NCBI RefSeq assembly: GCF_900199435.1 | Contig: NZ_OAML01000003.1 | Coordinates: 1,133,166-1,197,165 of the forward strand | Direction of reading: 5' to 3' | DNA: 64,000 nucleotides | DNA from: Pygmaiobacter massiliensis | GTDB taxonomy: Bacteria; Bacillota; Clostridia; Oscillospirales; Ruminococcaceae | In this document: in pieces, positions 28,943 through 37,519 of the stretch | Position numbering within the stretch: position 1 is the stretch's first letter | How the letters are laid out: the number at the start of each line of letters is the position of its first letter | Position numbers and translations under genes: made by a program | The notes under the pieces: generated by a model | What the model saw: the letters and a program-made list of their open reading frames with translations, nothing else | Told to the model about the DNA's origin: nothing | Databases searched by the model: none

Positions 28943-28971
28943 TTGACATTATGCGGCTTTCGCCGTATAGT
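28943..28971 (+). promoter_or_regulatory. pot promoter with operator-like palindrome in its spacer
   Basis: TTGACA (28943-28948) and TATAGT (28966-28971) have a 17-bp spacer. TATGCGGC (28950-28957) and GCCGTATA (28962-28969) form an 8-bp inverted repeat (one G-T pair) that fills the spacer and enters the -10. A repressor bound there would block RNA polymerase. The 170-nt leader that follows holds a CCGTGC/GCACGG hairpin (about 29088-29108) and no known riboswitch. Confidence 0.75.
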
Positions 28972-29141
28972 ACATATTGTGTGTTTGCATCTTATAACAC
29001 ATTGGCGTTGTATGTACCGCTGTAGCTGCCGGCTTCCCGGTGGTGTAACAAACCTTTTGCGGGGCAGTATAATTGACGCTGAGCCTGTCCGTGCGGCTTT
29101 TCTGCACGGCAAGTAGTAACTACCGCAAAGGGGGATGCACA

Positions 29142-30188
29142 ATGGATGATACTGTAATTGTAGCACTTAAAGACATTGTTGTTGATTTTGATGATGAGTC
29201 TATCCTATCCGGATTGTCTCTCGACATCCACGATAAGGAGTTCGTGACCTTGCTTGGGCCTTCTGGCTGCGGCAAAACCACGACACTTCGAGTAATCGGT
29301 GGGTTTCAGTCACCAAAGTCCGGCAGTGTCTTTTTTGACGGTAAAGACATCACGGCTCTGCCACCGTATAAGCGGCACGTGAATACTGTCTTTCAAAAAT
29401 ACGCGCTGTTCCCGCACCTGAATGTGTACGAGAACGTCGCGTTTTCTCTTCGTTTGAAGAAGGTGCCGGAGGCTCAGATTAAGTCTTCGGTACTTGAAAT
29501 GCTCGAGCTGGTTGGCCTCAAGGGATTTGAGCGCCGCAACACAACCACTCTTTCGGGCGGGCAGCAGCAGCGCGTTGCAATTGCGCGTGCGCTGGTGGGC
29601 CACCCGCGGGTGCTGTTGTTGGACGAACCGCTCGGCGCGCTGGACCTCAAACTCCGCAAAGAGATGCAGGCGGAGCTTAAGCGTATTCAGCAGAGCCTTA
29701 ATATTACCTTTATTTACGTCACTCACGATCAAGAGGAAGCATTGACCATGAGCGACACTGTCGTCGTTATGAAAGGCGGCTACATTCAGCAAATCGGCAC
29801 CCCCGTTGATATTTACAACGAGCCGCAAAATGCCTTTGTAGCAGATTTTATCGGCGAATCCAACATCCTTTCGGGCGTGATGGACAAAGACTTTATGGTC
29901 GAGTTTGGTGGACAAACCTTTACCTGCGTGGACAAGGGCTTTACCCGCCAGCAGCTGGTAGATGTCGTGGTTCGTCCCGAGGATATCAAAATCGTCCCCA
30001 CCATTCAGGGTCAGCTTTCCGGCGTCGTAAAAAGCGTTCTGTTTAAGGGCGTGCATTACGAGATGATTGTCGAGCAGGCAGGCTATGAGTGGAAGATTCA
30101 TTCCACCCAAGCGCAGCAGCCCGGCGAAATCGTCGGCATGAACATCGGCCCGGACGAAATCCACATCATGCATAAGATGGAGGATTAG
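29142..30188 (+). CDS. potA: Spermidine/putrescine ABC transporter ATP-binding protein
   Basis: The ATG at 29142 follows AAAGGGGGATGCACA and gives 348 residues. It has Walker [11 protein letters not shown]-loop [18 protein letters not shown], signature LSGGQQQR, Walker [12 protein letters not shown] and the H-loop in YVTHDQEEA, followed by the C-terminal TOBE-type regulatory domain from about residue 240. It powers polyamine import together with the next three gene products. Genes potA-B-C-D are spaced by 4, -1 and 39 nt, a single operon. Confidence 0.95.
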   Translation: MDDTVIVALKDIVVDFDDESILSGLSLDIHDKEFVTLLGPSGCGKTTTLRVIGGFQSPKSGSVFFDGKDITALPPYKRHVNTVFQKYALFPHLNVYENVAFSLRLKKVPEAQIKSSVLEMLELVGLKGFERRNTTTLSGGQQQRVAIARALVGHPRVLLLDEPLGALDLKLRKEMQAELKRIQQSLNITFIYVTHDQEEALTMSDTVVVMKGGYIQQIGTPVDIYNEPQNAFVADFIGESNILSGVMDKDFMVEFGGQTFTCVDKGFTRQQLVDVVVRPEDIKIVPTIQGQLSGVVKSVLFKGVHYEMIVEQAGYEWKIHSTQAQQPGEIVGMNIGPDEIHIMHKMED

Positions 30189-30192
30189 TGCC

Positions 30193-31002
30193 ATGAAATC
30201 GAAACCCTGCGCTTATCCTTATCTGGTATGGATGGTGATTTTTATTGCAGCGCCGCTGCTAATGGTGCTGTATTTTGCCTTTACGGATAAAGCGGGCAAT
30301 TTTACGCTGGCAAACCTTTCGGGGCTGGGGCAGTATTCCGCGGTGTTTGTGCGCAGCATTCTGCTTGCCGCTATCGCCACAGTTATCTGCCTTGTACTGG
30401 CTTACCCGCTTAGCTATATGCTTTCTCGTCTGCATGCCTCAAAGCAGCGCATTATGCTGATGCTGATTATGCTGCCCATGTGGATGAACTTTTTGCTGCG
30501 CACCTACGCCTGGATGACTCTTTTGGAAAAGAATGGCTTGATTAACCGCTTTTTTGGTTTGTTTGGCCTCGGACCTTTCCAGATGATCAATACACAGGGG
30601 GCCGTAGTACTGGGCATGGTGTATAACTATCTGCCCTATATGATTTTGCCGCTTTACACCATTATGGTAAAAATCGACAATAGTGTGATTGAAGCAGCAC
30701 AGGATCTCGGTGCCGGCCTGATTGGCACCGTAACAAAAGTGCTTATTCCGCTTTCGATGCCCGGTATCACAACCGGCATCACCATGGTGTTTGTGCCGAG
30801 TATCTCGACCTTCATCATCAGCCGTATGCTTGGCGGCGGCAGCAACCTGCTGATTGGCGATTTGATTGAGCTTCAGTTCCTGGGCAACAGTTATAACTAT
30901 AACCTCGGCAGTGCCATGAGCTTGGTATTAATGGTTATCGTTCTGCTTTGCATGAGCCTTACCAACCAGCTTGACTCCGAAGAAAAGGAGGGTATGCTCT
31001 GA
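30193..31002 (+). CDS. potB: Spermidine/putrescine ABC transporter permease PotB
   Basis: The 269-residue inner-membrane protein has six predicted helices and the EAA loop EAAQDLGAGLIGTVTKVLIP that contacts the ATPase. The order in the operon and the divergence from the next permease identify it as PotB. Its TGA overlaps the ATG of potC by one base. Confidence 0.93.
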   Translation: MKSKPCAYPYLVWMVIFIAAPLLMVLYFAFTDKAGNFTLANLSGLGQYSAVFVRSILLAAIATVICLVLAYPLSYMLSRLHASKQRIMLMLIMLPMWMNFLLRTYAWMTLLEKNGLINRFFGLFGLGPFQMINTQGAVVLGMVYNYLPYMILPLYTIMVKIDNSVIEAAQDLGAGLIGTVTKVLIPLSMPGITTGITMVFVPSISTFIISRMLGGGSNLLIGDLIELQFLGNSYNYNLGSAMSLVLMVIVLLCMSLTNQLDSEEKEGML

Positions 31003-31808
31003 TGAAAAAAATGAGTGTTTTTTCTAAGATATATCTCGCCGTATTCTTCTCGTTCATGTATATCCCCATTGCGGTCATGATTGTTTTCAGCTTTAACGAA
31101 TCCAAAAGCCGAAGCGTTTTTACCGGCTTTACGCTGGATTGGTACAAAAGCCTGTTCCGCAATGAGATGATTTTGTCTGCGCTTGGCATCTCCCTGGTGC
31201 TTGCGTTTGGGTCTGCCATTGTGGCTACCGTGATTGGTACGCTGGCATCCATCGGCATCAACAGCATGCGCAAAACCACCCGCGGCATTATCATGAATAT
31301 CAGCTATATGCCCGTCATCAACCCGGAGATTATTACCGGTGTTTCGCTGATGCTGCTGTTTGTTGTAGCTAAAACGGCGATGGGCGGCAAAATCTTCGGC
31401 ATGAGCACATTGCTGATTGCTCACATTACTTTCAACCTGCCATACGTTATCTTTAATGTTACTCCTAAACTCAAACAAATGGATGTAAAGATGTACGAGG
31501 CGGCACTTGACCTTGGTTGCAATCCGCGGCAGGCGTTTTTTAAAGTTGTTCTGCCCGAAATTATGCCCGCGGTCGTTTCCAGCTTTTTAATCTGCCTGAC
31601 TTACTCGATTGATGATTTTATCATCAGCTATTTTGCAAGCGGCACTGTGCAGACATTGCCCATTGCAATTTACAGCATGACGCGTAAAAAGGTCAGCCCA
31701 GAGATTAATGCGCTTTCCACGATTATGTTCGTGGTCATTCTGTCGGTTATTTTGCTGATCAACGCAAAAGACAGCCAAAGCCAGAAAAAGAAGAAAACAA
31801 GAGCGTGA
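31002..31808 (+). CDS. potC: Spermidine/putrescine ABC transporter permease PotC
   Basis: The 268-residue permease carries the PotC-like N-terminus with YIPIAVMIVFSFNESKS and the EAA loop YEAALDLGCNPRQAFFKVVLPE. Its start overlaps the potB stop as TGATG, so the two partners of the heterodimeric channel are translated in step. The last residues are very basic (SQKKKKTRA). Confidence 0.93.
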   Translation: MKKMSVFSKIYLAVFFSFMYIPIAVMIVFSFNESKSRSVFTGFTLDWYKSLFRNEMILSALGISLVLAFGSAIVATVIGTLASIGINSMRKTTRGIIMNISYMPVINPEIITGVSLMLLFVVAKTAMGGKIFGMSTLLIAHITFNLPYVIFNVTPKLKQMDVKMYEAALDLGCNPRQAFFKVVLPEIMPAVVSSFLICLTYSIDDFIISYFASGTVQTLPIAIYSMTRKKVSPEINALSTIMFVVILSVILLINAKDSQSQKKKKTRA

Positions 31809-31847
31809 CCTCACGCGTTACTCGGTGAAAAAGGGGATGGAACAGAA

Positions 31848-33056
31848 TTGAAAAAAATGATTTCGGCACTGCTTGCGCTGGTGCTTACTGCGATGCTGCC
31901 AATGGTTTCGGCAGCCGCAGCAGAAACAAAGTCTGATTATAACTATACCCGTTTTAAAGGTGCAGGTGTTACGCTAAACGTGTATAACTGGGGCCTTTAT
32001 ATTTCTGACGGCAGCGATGGTGCTGCAGATGTGGTGAAAGACTTTGAAGAGCTGACTGGCATTAAAGTAAACTACACCACCTACGACACCAACGAGAGCA
32101 TGTATGCAAAAATCAAATCCGGTGGTGCGGATTACGATGTCATTATTCCCAGCGACTATATGATTGGTAAGATGGCGCAGGAGGGGATGCTTGCAGAGCT
32201 GAACTTCGATAACATCCCCAACTATAAAATGATTGGCGACCAGTACAAAGGTCTTGCCTATGATTCCGACGAAAAATACAGCGTGCCCTACACCTGGGGC
32301 GTTGTGGGTGTCGTGTACAACACCACCATGGTAGATGGCGAAGTAGACAGCTGGGACATTTTGTGGGATGCAGCTTATAGCGGCAACGTGCTGATGTTCA
32401 ACAACAGCCGCGATGCGTTTGCAATTGCCGCAAAAAAGCTGGGGCTTAGCCTCAATCCTTCCTCCCAGAAAGAAATCGATGAGATTGCCGCTGAGCTGAA
32501 AAAGCAAAAGCCCATCGTGCAGGCTTATGTCATGGACGAAATCTTTGATAAAATGACCGGCGGAGAGGCTGCGCTTGCCCCTTACTATGCAGGCGATGCC
32601 ATCACAATGATTGAAGATAATCCAGACCTTGCTTTTGCGATTCCCAAAGAGGGCACGAACTATTTCGTTGATGCAATGTGCATCCCGAAAGGCAGCACCA
32701 ACAAAGAGGCTGCCGAGATGTTCATCAACTATATGTGCGAAACAGAAGTGGCCCTTGCCAACTGCGAGTTTATTGGATATTCCACCCCGCAGGTAGAAGC
32801 AGTGAAGCTGCTGCCGGAAGAGCTGGCAAACAGCCCGATTATGTATCCTTCTGAAGAGGTGCTTGAGAACACTGAGGTGTTTGAGGTGCTACCGGAAGAA
32901 ATCAATACTGCAATGGACGCTGCATGGAGCAGCATGAAAGCCCACGAAGAGGGTGGCAGCGGATGGATTATTCCAGTGCTGATGTTGATTGCGGTAGCGG
33001 TAATTATCCTGAGCATCTGGCGCAAAAACGTGCGCAAAAAGCGCGACGACTATTAA
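31848..33056 (+). CDS. potD: Spermidine/putrescine-binding protein with a C-terminal membrane anchor
   Basis: The start is a TTG at 31848 behind AAGGGGATGGAACAGAA; an ATG at 31857 is an alternative. The 402-residue protein has a cleavable-looking signal ending in SAAAA and no lipobox cysteine. The PotD/PotF domain follows: LNVYNWGLYI, then YDVIIPSDYMIGKM, with the polyamine-site YTWGVVGVVYN. Unlike ordinary PotD it ends with a membrane helix (WIIPVLMLIAVAVIILSIW, about 373-391) and a basic tail (KNVRKKRDDY). The binding protein is therefore held at the membrane by its C-terminus rather than by lipid. Confidence 0.93.
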   Translation: MKKMISALLALVLTAMLPMVSAAAAETKSDYNYTRFKGAGVTLNVYNWGLYISDGSDGAADVVKDFEELTGIKVNYTTYDTNESMYAKIKSGGADYDVIIPSDYMIGKMAQEGMLAELNFDNIPNYKMIGDQYKGLAYDSDEKYSVPYTWGVVGVVYNTTMVDGEVDSWDILWDAAYSGNVLMFNNSRDAFAIAAKKLGLSLNPSSQKEIDEIAAELKKQKPIVQAYVMDEIFDKMTGGEAALAPYYAGDAITMIEDNPDLAFAIPKEGTNYFVDAMCIPKGSTNKEAAEMFINYMCETEVALANCEFIGYSTPQVEAVKLLPEELANSPIMYPSEEVLENTEVFEVLPEEINTAMDAAWSSMKAHEEGGSGWIIPVLMLIAVAVIILSIWRKNVRKKRDDY

Positions 33057-33066
33057 CAAAAAATGG

Positions 33067-33109
33067 CAAGCCGCTCTCAGCACTCTGCTGACGGGCGGCT
33101 TGTTTTTTT
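33067..33109 (+). terminator. Terminator of the pot operon
   Basis: CAAGCCGC (33067-33074) pairs with GCGGCTTG (33095-33102), with an inner TCAGCA/TGCTGA extension and T7 after. Confidence 0.92.
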
Positions 33110-33504
33110 CTTTGCCCTTCTTGCTTTATTTTTCGCTCTTTTATTATGTCTTTTGACGCATTCTAGAAAAAACTAGGAAAACAAGCCAAAAAGACCAGAT
33201 GCTATATTTTATCTCTTACAAAAGTGAGGGAAGAACTACAAAGGCGCAGCGGATGCAAAACGGTAACTTTCATCGATAATTTTGCTGTTTCTTGGTGTGT
33301 CAGCCTTGTGAAAAACAGGCGGGCAGGTTTACTTTTGGTCGATTTTAGGATAAAATATATTCATATATGCAGAAATCTACTTAGGTGGTTGAAAGCTGCC
33401 GATACTCGATTTTAGTTTGAAAGTTTTTCAAACTCTGGCTTTGCCTCCTGTGACAAGTTCTGGTGCACAAGATAAGCCGAGCCGCGGAAAGGAATGAAGC
33501 ATTA
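33110..33504 (+). other. Spacer upstream of the nucleoside-type ABC operon
   Basis: No gene is visible in about 395 nt. A plausible promoter is TTTACT-17-TAAAAT (about 33329-33357). A perfect hairpin AGTTTGAAA/TTTCAAACT (33414-33434) lies in the leader without a T-run. I looked for a purine riboswitch, which would suit the downstream genes, and found no match. Confidence 0.45.
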
Positions 33505-35046
33505 ATGTCTGAATTTGCATTGCAAATGCAACATATCACCAAAGCCTATCGAGAGGGCTTTGTTGCCATACACGACGCAAATCTTGAGGTCCGCAAAGGC
33601 GAAATTCATGGGTTGCTGGGCGAAAACGGTGCGGGTAAATCCACTTTCGTTAAGCTGCTTTCGGGCGTATTGCCGCCGGACGAAGGCGTCATTTTGCTGG
33701 AGGACAAGCCCTATACGGTGAAAACGCCGGCAGAGGCAGCGCAGCATGGCGTTTTCAAGCTGCAAAAACGGTCTGATCTGGTTCCTTCGTTGACTGTGGC
33801 TGAAAACATCTGTCTGGGCAAAGGCGAAGGCTTTTTGTTTGATAAAGAACAAGCGGTGAAAACTACACAGGCTCTTATCGACCAGTTTGGCATTGTGCTG
33901 GACCCAAACCAGCTTGCGGTGCGCCTGAATGAAGAGGATGCGCTGGAAACAGAATTGCTCAAAGCCGTGCACCAAGGGGTCAAGCTGCTGATTATCGATG
34001 AGCCCTCTTCTCATATCAGCATGGCGCAGGTAGAGTACCTGTTTACAATGCTGCGCAAGTTGAAAGATGCAGGCATTACAATATTGTACGTGACGAATCA
34101 CGAAAAAGAGGTCATGCATATTTGCGACCGGGTTACGATTATGCGCGACGGTACCACGCAGGAGCCAGTTGAGGTGGCAGCCACCACCGCCACCGAGCTG
34201 CGCCGCGGCATTACCTCGGAAAGAGCAATTAAGCCGCTGCTTAAATCACCGTTTCGTCCCCAGGATACCGTGCTGAAAGTGCGCAACCTTGCTACCTATC
34301 ACACGCCGGGGCTCACTGCGCTTACCGACATTAATTTTTCAGTGCGTGAAGGAGAAATTTTAGCAGTGCTGGGCAACGCAAGCAGTGGCACCCACACTCT
34401 GTGCGAAGCCATTGCGGGGCTGGGGCACATTGTAGGCGGGCAGATTGCCGTATACGATGACGATGTTACCAAAGACGGCGTACAGGGCACCCGTGCACTG
34501 GGCGTGTCGTTCCTGATTGCGGCTTCTCACCGTACTGGTGTTGCCAACACGCTGAGCATTCAAGAAAACTTGCTGCCGTATCAGTATTCCAACCCGGAAT
34601 ATCTGAACGAGGGCCTGCTGGATAACGACAAACTCGCGCAGGAAGCACAGCACCTGCTGGAAGAATACCAAATTGACTACGATGATGTAAATGATCTGGC
34701 TAGCACATTGTCTTCTGCATCGAAACAGAAGTTGCTGTTTGCAAGAGAATGCTCTAACGAGCCGGTGCTGCTGATTGCTTATCGCCCCACAGCGGGCACC
34801 AGTGGCGCGAATGCGTCGCTGTTGCGCCAAAAGCTGCTCGAACTGCGCCGCGAAGGCACCGCAATTTTGCTGGTGCCGACGGATGCAGAGGAATATCGCC
34901 TTTTGGCAGACAGCTCTTTGGTGCTGCATCAGGGCCGTCAGACAGCTTGCTGTCAGGGTAAGCCCGAGCAGGAGCTTCTGGACCAATATATTTCGGGCGA
35001 GCTGTGCATGACCCGCGAAGAAATGGAGGCTATGTGCTTTGAATAA
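33505..35046 (+). CDS. Nucleoside/sugar-type ABC ATPase with eroded motifs
   Basis: The 513-residue protein has two fused ATPase domains as in NupO/RbsA. The first keeps Walker A GENGAGKST (about residue 40) and Walker B LLIIDEPSSH. Where the Q-loop glutamine is expected there is a lysine (KLQKRSDLVPSL), and in place of the LSVGxQQ signature there is RLNEEDALETELLKA. The second has no Walker A lysine (GNASSGTHTL), a signature reduced to LSSASKQK, and VLLIAYRPTAG for Walker B. A degenerate second Walker A is usual in this family, but loss of both signatures is not. The ATG at 33505 follows AAAGGA. The protein is full length, so drift under altered function seems more likely than simple decay. 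Confidence 0.85.
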   Translation: MSEFALQMQHITKAYREGFVAIHDANLEVRKGEIHGLLGENGAGKSTFVKLLSGVLPPDEGVILLEDKPYTVKTPAEAAQHGVFKLQKRSDLVPSLTVAENICLGKGEGFLFDKEQAVKTTQALIDQFGIVLDPNQLAVRLNEEDALETELLKAVHQGVKLLIIDEPSSHISMAQVEYLFTMLRKLKDAGITILYVTNHEKEVMHICDRVTIMRDGTTQEPVEVAATTATELRRGITSERAIKPLLKSPFRPQDTVLKVRNLATYHTPGLTALTDINFSVREGEILAVLGNASSGTHTLCEAIAGLGHIVGGQIAVYDDDVTKDGVQGTRALGVSFLIAASHRTGVANTLSIQENLLPYQYSNPEYLNEGLLDNDKLAQEAQHLLEEYQIDYDDVNDLASTLSSASKQKLLFARECSNEPVLLIAYRPTAGTSGANASLLRQKLLELRREGTAILLVPTDAEEYRLLADSSLVLHQGRQTACCQGKPEQELLDQYISGELCMTREEMEAMCFE

Positions 35047-36142
35047 CAAAAAGAAACTTCCTCTTTCACAAAAAGTGCAGCATAGCTTGCTTGCTATTGT
35101 GGCATCGCTTGCAGTTTGCCTGTTATTTTTGCTTTTGTTTGCTACCGGCGGCAGAGGAGAAGCCCTTAAGAGCTTTTTCATTCTGCCACTTACCACCGCT
35201 AACGGCTGGAGCGAGATGATAAATGCGGCAACCACGTTTACCTTCATTGCAATCGGCGTATCAGTAATGTATCAGTGCCGGCAATACAGCCTGATTACTG
35301 AGGGCTCATTTTTGTTGGGTGCTTGCACTGTCAGTCTGTTTTTGCTCTACAACAATACAAAGCCGAGCAGCTTTCTTATTGTCGGTGCACTGTTTATAGG
35401 CGCAGTTTCTGGTATGTCAGCAGCATGGGTGCCAGCGCAGATGCATGCAAAGCACGGCGTAAATGTTACCTTAAGCTCTGCAATTATGAACTTTTTCATT
35501 CTGCAGGTTACCACTTGGCTGCTGGAGCGTTTTATGGCGGACCCGTTGCAGACAGAAACCGTCTCGTTCAGCATTCCTGAGCGGATGCGCCTGCCGGTGA
35601 TTCTGCATTCCCCAATGGTGCGTGTAGGCACCCTGTTTGCGATTGCAGCTGGCATCATTGCTTATCTGGTGCTTTACCGTACCCGCCGCGGCTATGAAGT
35701 GCGCATGGTAGGGGCTAGCCAGAACCTTGCCACTTACGTTGGGCTTTCTTCTGCGGGCATCGTTATGTTTTCCCAAGTATTTGCGGGCGCCATGGCAGGG
35801 CTTGGCGGCGCCATACAGATGATGGGTATTGCGCCGAGATATACCTGGGACGGTGTCTTTTCCAACATCGGTTTTGCAGGTATTATTGTGGCATTGCTGG
35901 TAAACTGCAACCCTGCGTGGGTTCCGCTTTCGGCACTGCTGTTTGGCTATTTAAATACCGGCGGACTGTTTTTAGAGCAAAATACCGGTATTTCGCAGGG
36001 ACTTGGCGGCCTGGCACAGGCGATGATTCTTTTGTTCCTTTTTGCCTTCCGTTATATTTCCAAAAAATATCCGGCAGGGCTGCCTTTCATGCAAAAGCTT
36101 GTTCGGCACACAACTGACACTGGGGAGGTGGAGCCGAAATGA
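35039..36142 (+). CDS. Nucleoside-type ABC permease, first subunit
   Basis: Translation begins at a TTG (35039) that overlaps the ATPase stop; GGAGG lies 9 nt before it, which decides the start. The 367-residue protein has about nine membrane segments of the BPD_transp_2 class, with the conserved GYEVRMVGASQNLATYVGL loop that contacts the ATPase and LGGAIQMMG. It resembles NupP-type subunits. It overlaps the second permease gene by 4 nt. No binding protein gene of the BmpA type is in this operon. Confidence 0.9.
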   Translation: MNNKKKLPLSQKVQHSLLAIVASLAVCLLFLLLFATGGRGEALKSFFILPLTTANGWSEMINAATTFTFIAIGVSVMYQCRQYSLITEGSFLLGACTVSLFLLYNNTKPSSFLIVGALFIGAVSGMSAAWVPAQMHAKHGVNVTLSSAIMNFFILQVTTWLLERFMADPLQTETVSFSIPERMRLPVILHSPMVRVGTLFAIAAGIIAYLVLYRTRRGYEVRMVGASQNLATYVGLSSAGIVMFSQVFAGAMAGLGGAIQMMGIAPRYTWDGVFSNIGFAGIIVALLVNCNPAWVPLSALLFGYLNTGGLFLEQNTGISQGLGGLAQAMILLFLFAFRYISKKYPAGLPFMQKLVRHTTDTGEVEPK

Positions 36143-37452
36143 GCTGGTTTGATTGGATTTTAACCGTGATGGAAAACCTTATCAGCGATATTAGCATTCA
36201 AAAATTGGTGCTGGTAGCGACGATTTTTCTGCTTGCGACGCTGGCTGCCTTTATGGCGCGCAGAAGTGGCATTTTCAACCTGGCATTAGATGGCACTATT
36301 CTTGTGAGTGCGTGTTTTGCCTTTTTGTTTTCACAGCTCACCACCCACTGGATGGGCGACAAACCGGGCGCGATTTCTGTACTGGCTGGCGTGCTGGCAG
36401 GTGTGTTTGCAGGCGTGGTTTTTACCGCCCTTGTTGGCTGGTTGATTATTTATGCTGGCGGCAACGATATTATCGTGGGACTTGTTGCAAACTATGCGGC
36501 ACGGCACTTTAGCCTTGTTATCACCGGGCTTGCTGCAAGCATTGTAAGCACTGCGGCCATCAGCAAATTGCCTGTTGTGCGGCTTGCTTTTTTAGATGGA
36601 ATCCCCATCATTGGGCCTATTCTTGGTCAATCAAGTATTTTGTCTTGGCTTACGGCGTTTGTGCCGGTGGGCATCTATATGCTGGTAAACCGTACACGGC
36701 TCGGCCTTTGCCTGCGTGCTGCGGAAGAAAACCCCACGGCGCTTGTAAATGCCGGTGTGCAGGTTTCAGCTTTGAAGATGAAGGGCCTGCTTATTTCTGG
36801 TCTGCTTGCAAGCTTTGCAGGTATTGGCTGTGTACTCGGCTCTGGCATTATATACAGCAGCGAAAGTGCTGCACCGCAGAGCTACGGCTACCTAGCACTT
36901 GTTGTAGTATTTGCAGCAGGTGGACGCCTTGGCAAAAGCTGCGGTTTTGCGCTGTTGCTCAGTATTCTTACGGCTTTGCCGGCGATGCTCTCTACCGTTG
37001 AGAAAATGCCGTTGCCTCTGGTGCGCAGTTTGGTTTACCTTGCCGCGCTGATTTTGATGCTGTTGCACGTGTTCCGTCATCGTCACCGCTTTAAGATGGG
37101 TATGCGTAAGCAAGTAACCCAGGCGGAACAAAAGCTGAAAGACGAGAAAAGACTGAAAGAAGAACAAAAACAGGCAGAAAAACAGAAAAAACTGCGCGAA
37201 AAGCAGGAACAGGCAAAAGCCGAAAAGGCCGAAAAGGCTGAAAAAGCGGAGAAAGCTGCAAAGCCGCGTGGTAAAACAAAAAAGCTAACTAAAACGGCAC
37301 CAACCCCAAAAGTAGACGGGCAACCCGTTGCTGACGAACTGGAAAAAAAGCCGGTTCGCAAACCTCGTAAGCCGAGAACACCGAAGAGACCGGCACAGCC
37401 GGAGCAAGCTTCGCAGGATGTTTCTGCTGCTGAGGGCACAACCGGCGATTAA
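36139..37452 (+). CDS. Nucleoside-type ABC permease, second subunit, with Lys/Glu-rich tail
   Basis: Residues 1 to about 312 form the NupQ-like membrane domain: AARRSGIFNLALDGTI-type helices, GGNDIIVGLVANYAARHF and the loop RLGLCLRAAEENPTALVNAGV. The remaining 125 residues are a cytoplasmic extension unusual for the family. It begins with a predicted coiled coil (KQVTQAEQKLKDEKRLKEEQ), continues with a KAE repeat run and ends in a Pro/Lys-rich disordered part. It might bind nucleic acid, the membrane or a partner protein. The gene overlaps the first permease gene and ends the operon. Confidence 0.88.
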   Translation: MSWFDWILTVMENLISDISIQKLVLVATIFLLATLAAFMARRSGIFNLALDGTILVSACFAFLFSQLTTHWMGDKPGAISVLAGVLAGVFAGVVFTALVGWLIIYAGGNDIIVGLVANYAARHFSLVITGLAASIVSTAAISKLPVVRLAFLDGIPIIGPILGQSSILSWLTAFVPVGIYMLVNRTRLGLCLRAAEENPTALVNAGVQVSALKMKGLLISGLLASFAGIGCVLGSGIIYSSESAAPQSYGYLALVVVFAAGGRLGKSCGFALLLSILTALPAMLSTVEKMPLPLVRSLVYLAALILMLLHVFRHRHRFKMGMRKQVTQAEQKLKDEKRLKEEQKQAEKQKKLREKQEQAKAEKAEKAEKAEKAAKPRGKTKKLTKTAPTPKVDGQPVADELEKKPVRKPRKPRTPKRPAQPEQASQDVSAAEGTTGD

Positions 37453-37455
37453 ATA

Positions 37456-37500
37456 AAAAACTCCTCTCACCGCAAAAGCAGGTGAGGGGAGTTTTGTTTT
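37456..37500. terminator. Bidirectional terminator between the ABC operon and the DUF624 gene
   Basis: AAAAACTCCTCTCACC (37456-37471) pairs with GGTGAGGGGAGTTTT (37481-37495). A and T runs on both sides allow use from either strand. Confidence 0.88.
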
Positions 37501-37519
37501 ACAAACAATTACGAGCAGC

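Noticed and set aside
37140-37250. Tandem DNA repeat (GAAAAGGCC/T units) as a variable-number locus
   Set aside because: Only three or four imperfect 9-nt units that encode the KAE run of the permease tail; too short to treat as an independent repeat locus.
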